Shown: piece by piece, positions 59,929 through 64,000 of the stretch
How the letters are laid out: every line of letters begins with the position of its first letter
Position numbering within the stretch: the first letter of the stretch is position 1
NCBI RefSeq assembly: GCF_004329815.1
Contig: NZ_SJPE01000006.1
Coordinates: 1 to 64,000 of the forward strand
Origin: Flavobacterium silvisoli
GTDB lineage: Bacteria > Bacteroidota > Bacteroidia > Flavobacteriales > Flavobacteriaceae
DNA length: 64,000 nt
Reading direction: 5' to 3'
Notes under the pieces: generated by a model
Told to the model about the DNA's origin: nothing
Seen by the model: only the letters and a program-made list of their open reading frames with translations
The model's database searches: none
Made by a program: the position numbers and the translations under genes

Positions 59929-62385
59929 TTAGAAGTGCATTCTTTCGTTAGGTTTGGTAAATGTTTTAGAAAGATTGGCATTTTTTATGGTATTGTAATC
60001 AATAAAATAACGGACACTTATAGAGAAGACATGATTCAGATTCTGATTGTCAATAGCGTCTTTAAAATTACGTTCAAACTGTCGGCTGAAATTCTGACTG
60101 AACAAAGAAGCATTGTTGCGGTATAATACGGAAACCTGACTTCCGGGAGCGAACCACCATGAGTAAGATAAATCCAGATTCCAAAGATTCAGATTATAGT
60201 TTTTGTTTTCACTGTAAGTGGTGTTGTTGACCAAACTACCATCGTCCTGTAAGGTTAAAAAGTCATGGTTTATTACATAAGACCAATAGTGACGAACTGC
60301 GAGAGAAAGGTTCATTTTATTGTTTAAGGAATATTTTCCCTGCAATGTGTTGGTATAAGTAATGCGATCTCTTCGGGCAAATATGGTATTTCCGTCAGGG
60401 TCAAAATCTACCCAACCGGTATTTTTGTTTTGGCGTAAAAAATTGAAATTATAGATCAGCGAAAAATGATCGTCAAAGCGGTATCTCGGGCTGAGAATAA
60501 AACCATAGGTAACTCTCCCTTTTTCATTAATGAAATTATAGGAAGGATTGAAGTCTAGAGCAAATTTTCGGTTGTAGTTTGAAGAATAATAGACCCAGAT
60601 GTTAAGGCTCTCCGGAAGGGTTACAAATCGAACTTCATTAAGAGACCGGGGTTCGTAAAAATCATACACCGGCAAAGGTCTTATGTTAAATCCGCCACCG
60701 TAATAATCATTTTTCGTATCGTTAGAATTAACGCTCAAATTAAGTTGGCCGGATTGTATTCGCCCAGTTCGATTCTCAAACTCAGAATAAAAATTCAAAT
60801 TGGTTTGAAAGGTATTGAACGTTTTGGTTGGATTCAAAATTCGGTAACTAGCATTTCCGTAAACGGTGTGGTAGTGGGTTTGAAAATTAATGCCTAAATC
60901 GTTAATGTCATATTCTCGTGAATAGTATTCTCCACCCAAACCAAATCGGTACTTTCCTTTGGTTTTTGCGAAATAAAGCTCAGAGGTAAAACCTTTTTTG
61001 TCTTCTGTATTCCCAAACTCATTGATGTAGCTGTATTTAAAACTGCCGTTGGCGTTATACGTGTTTTTTGTAGTATTTAAATCAAAAACCATAGCCGATA
61101 CATTGGCATCTCTGAATTCTCCGTTACGGGTTACGTTGGTATTGACAAATGAAACGGAAGAGTTTTTGTTGAATCGCTGATCCAGCACCAGAACGTTGTA
61201 ATTGGTCAAAGGAGAAATGATTTCGGAATGGGTGAATCCGGTGTCTGTATTCTTAATTTCGACACTCGTCTTTTCAGAAACGGCATTCAAAACACCTATA
61301 CCCAGGCCACCTTTTGTTCTTCCCGAAATTTTCAGGGCGTTAATCAACTTAATATTGCCGGGTTGTTCTACTACTTCTTCATTACCTGAAGTAGTTATCG
61401 AGGGAGTTTCGCCAATTCTTCGGGTGTAGAGCAGGCCTCCTTTGTTAAATAAATCAGTGCCTTCGGTAAAAAATGGACGGTTTTCGCTGAATTGTTGTTC
61501 AAAAGCACTTAAATTCAATTCGACGTTATCAAATTTGGTTTGACCGAAATCGGGAATTAAAATGGCATCAAGCGTGAAGGCATCGTTGATTCCGTATTTG
61601 ACGTCCAAACCGCCTTTAAATTCACCGTTGTTTTTTTGTGCTTTACTGGCATATACATATTGAGATGCATACGGAATTAAAAACAGGCGTGTCGGAGTTT
61701 TCACGTCTTCAATGCCCTTGAGAATTCCTGCCTGAGTACTCTCGTTTACAATTTTATTGTCTAAAAAATTCCAGGAATATTGTTGTCGGTCACGGCGAAT
61801 TTCTCGGTAAAAATTTAATCCCCAAGTTTGTTCTTTAGCCGATGGGAAACGCAATGCGGCGTAAGGAATTTTCATTTCAACAGTCCACCCGAAATCCGTC
61901 AGTTCTACATGACTGTTCCAAATAGCATCCCAGGAAAAATCCTCACCGTTAGCTTCGGTATATATACCATCCTGCTGTACGCCGGCCGCACTCACAAAAA
62001 AGCGAAATTCCTGTTGGCCATCATTGTAACCATTGATAAAAACGCCAAAATGATCCGCAATTCCAAAGTTGTCGCGAGAGGTTAATTCTTTTAAAATTCG
62101 GTTGGGTTCATTGTCAAAAAGAGAAGCGGCTATATAAATTCCCTCATTGTTGTATAGCACCTTTACCTCGGTTTTTTTTTCCTGAGCAATGGGTTTTCCG
62201 TTGTCAGGATTGATCATTATGAAGTCGGTTGCCACTGCTGCATTTTTCCAAGCTTCTTCTTCAAACTTGCCGTCAATAGTGATTTTCTCTTCGGTATATA
62301 GCGTTTCTAAGGTTTTTTTCTGACCAAAAGACAAAGCTGTAACAAAGAGCAAAGCACATAAAAAACAATAAGATTTTTTAGACAT
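59929..62385 (-). CDS. DUF5916 protein with carbohydrate-binding (CBM9-like) N-terminus
   Basis: 818 residues. Signal peptide MSKKSYCFLCALLFVTALSFG. Residues 30-220 resemble a CBM9-type module (TIDGKFEEEAWKNAAVATDF, FVSAAGVQQDGIYTEANGED, WTVEMKIPYAALRFP). Residues 250-818 form a DUF5916 outer-membrane barrel (NRPFFTEGTDLFNKGGLLYT, many alternating strands) ending in FTKPNERMHF with an aromatic terminus. DUF5916 proteins are common, uncharacterised Bacteroidota outer-membrane proteins, perhaps sugar or polymer binding. It is a single gene upstream of gpmI. Confidence 0.86.
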   Translation of the reverse strand: MSKKSYCFLCALLFVTALSFGQKKTLETLYTEEKITIDGKFEEEAWKNAAVATDFIMINPDNGKPIAQEKKTEVKVLYNNEGIYIAASLFDNEPNRILKELTSRDNFGIADHFGVFINGYNDGQQEFRFFVSAAGVQQDGIYTEANGEDFSWDAIWNSHVELTDFGWTVEMKIPYAALRFPSAKEQTWGLNFYREIRRDRQQYSWNFLDNKIVNESTQAGILKGIEDVKTPTRLFLIPYASQYVYASKAQKNNGEFKGGLDVKYGINDAFTLDAILIPDFGQTKFDNVELNLSAFEQQFSENRPFFTEGTDLFNKGGLLYTRRIGETPSITTSGNEEVVEQPGNIKLINALKISGRTKGGLGIGVLNAVSEKTSVEIKNTDTGFTHSEIISPLTNYNVLVLDQRFNKNSSVSFVNTNVTRNGEFRDANVSAMVFDLNTTKNTYNANGSFKYSYINEFGNTEDKKGFTSELYFAKTKGKYRFGLGGEYYSREYDINDLGINFQTHYHTVYGNASYRILNPTKTFNTFQTNLNFYSEFENRTGRIQSGQLNLSVNSNDTKNDYYGGGFNIRPLPVYDFYEPRSLNEVRFVTLPESLNIWVYYSSNYNRKFALDFNPSYNFINEKGRVTYGFILSPRYRFDDHFSLIYNFNFLRQNKNTGWVDFDPDGNTIFARRDRITYTNTLQGKYSLNNKMNLSLAVRHYWSYVINHDFLTLQDDGSLVNNTTYSENKNYNLNLWNLDLSYSWWFAPGSQVSVLYRNNASLFSQNFSRQFERNFKDAIDNQNLNHVFSISVRYFIDYNTIKNANLSKTFTKPNERMHF

Positions 62386-62510
62386 AAATGTTGCAGTTGG
62401 TCGAACAAAAATAATTATTTAATTGATTGTCACAAGAAAGCACACAATAAAAAACTAATATTTTCGTTATGGTAAAGAGTTAAGAATTGATTAAAATTTC
62501 TTCAAATATT

Positions 62511-62539
62511 TTGTTCCGAACAATATTTTATTAGTTTTG
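62511..62539 (+). promoter_or_regulatory. Promoter of the YkuD_2-type L,D-transpeptidase gene
   Basis: TTG (62511-62513), an 18-bp spacer, then TAGTTTTG (62532-62539). This is a full -33/-7 match; the ATG is 30 bp further on. The spacer contains a near-palindrome around TTGTTCCGAACAA. Confidence 0.7.
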
Positions 62540-62569
62540 TCATCCCAAGTCTAATGTTTAAGCTTTTAA

Positions 62570-63283
62570 ATGTCAATGAATTACAGAGTTTTGTTTCTTT
62601 TTGCTTTGGTGCTGCTTACCTCTTTCAGCAAAATTTCCGGCCCCGATAAACCCAAAAATTTAGCTTATGTTGCCCCGGCAAAATCAACCGCTAAGAGTGT
62701 TGCGGTATATGAGATGTTGAATGCCAATTCATTTGCTATGCCTAATCTGGAGTGTTTTTCAGAGGCCCTTGATGGATTTTACGCCCTGAAAGACAAAGGG
62801 ATAATTCAAAAAGATATTCTTACGTTGATTGACTTTTCAAAATCATCCAACACCAAACGTCTTTGGGTGATTGATTTAAAAACCAATACGATTTTGTTCA
62901 ATACCTTAGTGGCTCACGGAAGAAATACCGGAGAAGAATTTGCGCAGACTTTTTCTAATGCTGCGGAGTCTTTCAAAAGTAGTTTAGGGTTTTACGCTAC
63001 CGGAGAAGTATACAACGGTAAACATGGTTTGTCTTTAAGATTAGACGGATTGGAAAAAGGAATCAACGACCACGCTCGTGAAAGAGCTGTAGTGGTTCAC
63101 GGGGCTAATTATGTTTCAGAATCATTCATTAAAGGAAATAAACGATTGGGTAGAAGTCAGGGTTGTCCTGCCGTTCCGGTTGAAATGAACGAAAAAATCA
63201 TTAATGTGATTAAAGATAAATCCTGTCTTTTTATTTTTCATCCTTCCAGAAGCAAGACCACGTTTGAAAAATTAGTATCTTAA
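62570..63283 (+). CDS. Murein L,D-transpeptidase catalytic domain family protein (YkuD_2 type)
   Basis: 237 residues with signal peptide MSMNYRVLFLFALVLLTSF; a second ATG two codons in is an alternative. The catalytic domain (residues 95-230) has His177 in VVVHGANYVS and Cys199 in GRSQGCPAVP, the YkuD_2 pattern. It probably forms or trims 3-3 peptidoglycan links or attaches proteins. The gene overlaps its convergent neighbour, another L,D-transpeptidase, by 12 bp at the 3' ends. A full promoter is upstream. Confidence 0.93.
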   Translation: MSMNYRVLFLFALVLLTSFSKISGPDKPKNLAYVAPAKSTAKSVAVYEMLNANSFAMPNLECFSEALDGFYALKDKGIIQKDILTLIDFSKSSNTKRLWVIDLKTNTILFNTLVAHGRNTGEEFAQTFSNAAESFKSSLGFYATGEVYNGKHGLSLRLDGLEKGINDHARERAVVVHGANYVSESFIKGNKRLGRSQGCPAVPVEMNEKIINVIKDKSCLFIFHPSRSKTTFEKLVS

Positions 63284-64000
63284 TTTTTTGTATAAATCTT
63301 CATCGAGATCATAAATATCGTCTCTGAAAAGCAATTTATCATTTTCACTCCAGGCAGTCCAGTACCAAAGATACAGATAAGTGGTGGCCTGAATTTTCAC
63401 ATTTTGTGTTTTACCGGTTTTTAGAATATCAGCAATTTTAGTTTTCGAATACTGAATAGTGTCGTTGAGCAGGTATGCAGTCAACTCGAGAGGGTTTTCC
63501 ACACGTACACAACCTGAACTTAATGATCGGTTAGTTTTGTCAAAGTAATCCCGGTGGTTGGTATCGTGCAGATAAACCGAAAAGCGGTTGGGGAAAATTA
63601 GTTTCACCATCCCGAGTGAATTGTACGTGCCCGGACTCTGTACATAACGGTATCCTCTGGCTCTGGAGGCTCTCCAGTTGGCCGCTTCCACTATATTTCC
63701 ATCCGCATCATAAACGGTTATGTTCTTATCGGCCAAATAATTTCTGTTTTTGAGGGTTGCCGGAATGACATCTTCTTTAATAATCGTGGGCGGTACCGTC
63801 CAGGTAGGATTAAAAACAGCATAACTCAACTTAGAAGATAATACGGGTGTTTTTCTCTTGGCCGAACCAACTATGATTTTGTGTGTTTTTACCGTATCAT
63901 TGTCATGTACCACACGCAGTGTATAATCGGGAATGTTGATGATGAGGTATTGTTGGCCTAAATCCTGCTGGTACCATTTCCAACGTTCTAAATTGGCTAT
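63272..64000 (-). CDS. L,D-transpeptidase family protein, C-terminal part (5' end outside window)
   Basis: 242 visible residues; the frame stays open to the window edge, with NLERWKWYQQDL upstream of an internal GTG, so the start is beyond position 64000. The YkuD domain is of the YcbB (LdtD) type: QQYLIINIPDYTLRVVHDN, YLHDTNHRDYF, then SLSSGCVRVENP, which holds the catalytic cysteine, and ending in NDKLLFRDDIYD. It makes 3-3 cross-links in peptidoglycan. The N-terminal peptidoglycan-binding part cannot be judged. It is convergent with, and overlaps by 12 bp, a YkuD_2-type enzyme. Confidence 0.92.
   Translation of the reverse strand: MANLERWKWYQQDLGQQYLIINIPDYTLRVVHDNDTVKTHKIIVGSAKRKTPVLSSKLSYAVFNPTWTVPPTIIKEDVIPATLKNRNYLADKNITVYDADGNIVEAANWRASRARGYRYVQSPGTYNSLGMVKLIFPNRFSVYLHDTNHRDYFDKTNRSLSSGCVRVENPLELTAYLLNDTIQYSKTKIADILKTGKTQNVKIQATTYLYLWYWTAWSENDKLLFRDDIYDLDEDLYKKLRY

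Overview
The window comes from the chromosome of a member of the phylum Bacteroidota, most likely a Flavobacterium or a close relative in the Flavobacteriaceae. The evidence is type IX secretion system (T9SS) cargo with type A and type B sorting domains, PorP/SprF and T9SS plug proteins, the porG-uppS-bamA-skp-skp cluster, repeated use of the Bacteroidota -7 promoter box TAnnTTTG, A/T-rich intergenic DNA with few Shine-Dalgarno sequences, and the family content (S46 dipeptidyl-peptidase, DUF5916, DUF6370, GH3, FolK-dNK fusion). No insertion sequence, prophage, CRISPR array or rRNA was seen. The window is dense, mostly housekeeping DNA, and no gene-free stretch exceeds about 300 bases apart from the tRNA locus.

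Layout. 1-2.5 kb: end of a large secreted adhesin-like protein with its PorP/SprF partner, then a gamma-carbonic anhydrase. 2.6-9.2 kb (minus): murI, two Skp/OmpH chaperones, bamA, uppS and porG, an envelope-biogenesis operon also known from Porphyromonas. 9.3-11 kb: nadK and a CBS-domain protein. 11-16.6 kb (plus): pdxJ, an alpha/beta hydrolase, a small membrane protein, then tig-clpP-clpX for protein quality control. 16.7-19.3 kb (minus): GH3-like ligase, a 44-residue lipoprotein and an EamA exporter. 19.4-28 kb: DUF2797, AsmA-like protein, folK-dNK fusion, SpoU methyltransferase, DUF1573, mutS. 28.1-28.3 kb: tRNA-Gly and tRNA-Leu. 28.3-32.6 kb: DUF1508, an Ala-rich lipoprotein, an S46 peptidase predicted to be DPP11-like, and waaA. 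32.7-35 kb: DegT aminotransferase, a 46-residue membrane protein and galE.

35-41.5 kb (minus): a small lipoprotein, a secreted M23 peptidase, fabD, then a stress-type cluster (YceI, FMN reductase, YjdI-like Fe-S protein, OsmC, YjdJ-like GNAT, pirin) next to a Crp/Fnr regulator. 41.6-49.7 kb: DUF6370, aspartate-type aminotransferase, desaturase, rsmG, a T9SS cargo protein, pruA, apaG and a T9SS plug protein. 49.8-64 kb: M16 peptidase, methyltransferase and map, CoA-transferase, a leucine-rich-repeat cargo protein, gpmI, a DUF5916 barrel, and two convergent L,D-transpeptidases, the second cut by the window end.

The most interesting signals are non-coding. (1) Two copies of an RNA-like element at 2523-2590 (plus) and 14467-14519 (minus) share an 18-base core, show a compensatory C-G to G-C change, and have an interleaved stem order that implies a pseudoknot. 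(2) Matching 16-bp palindromes upstream of yceI and pirin each sit exactly 34 bp (centre to centre) from a TAnnTTTG box, the geometry of a class II Crp/Fnr-activated promoter, beside a Crp/Fnr gene. (3) An 11-bp-phased palindromic repeat lies upstream of pirin. Two short genes, a 44-residue lipoprotein and a 46-residue membrane protein, are also described.
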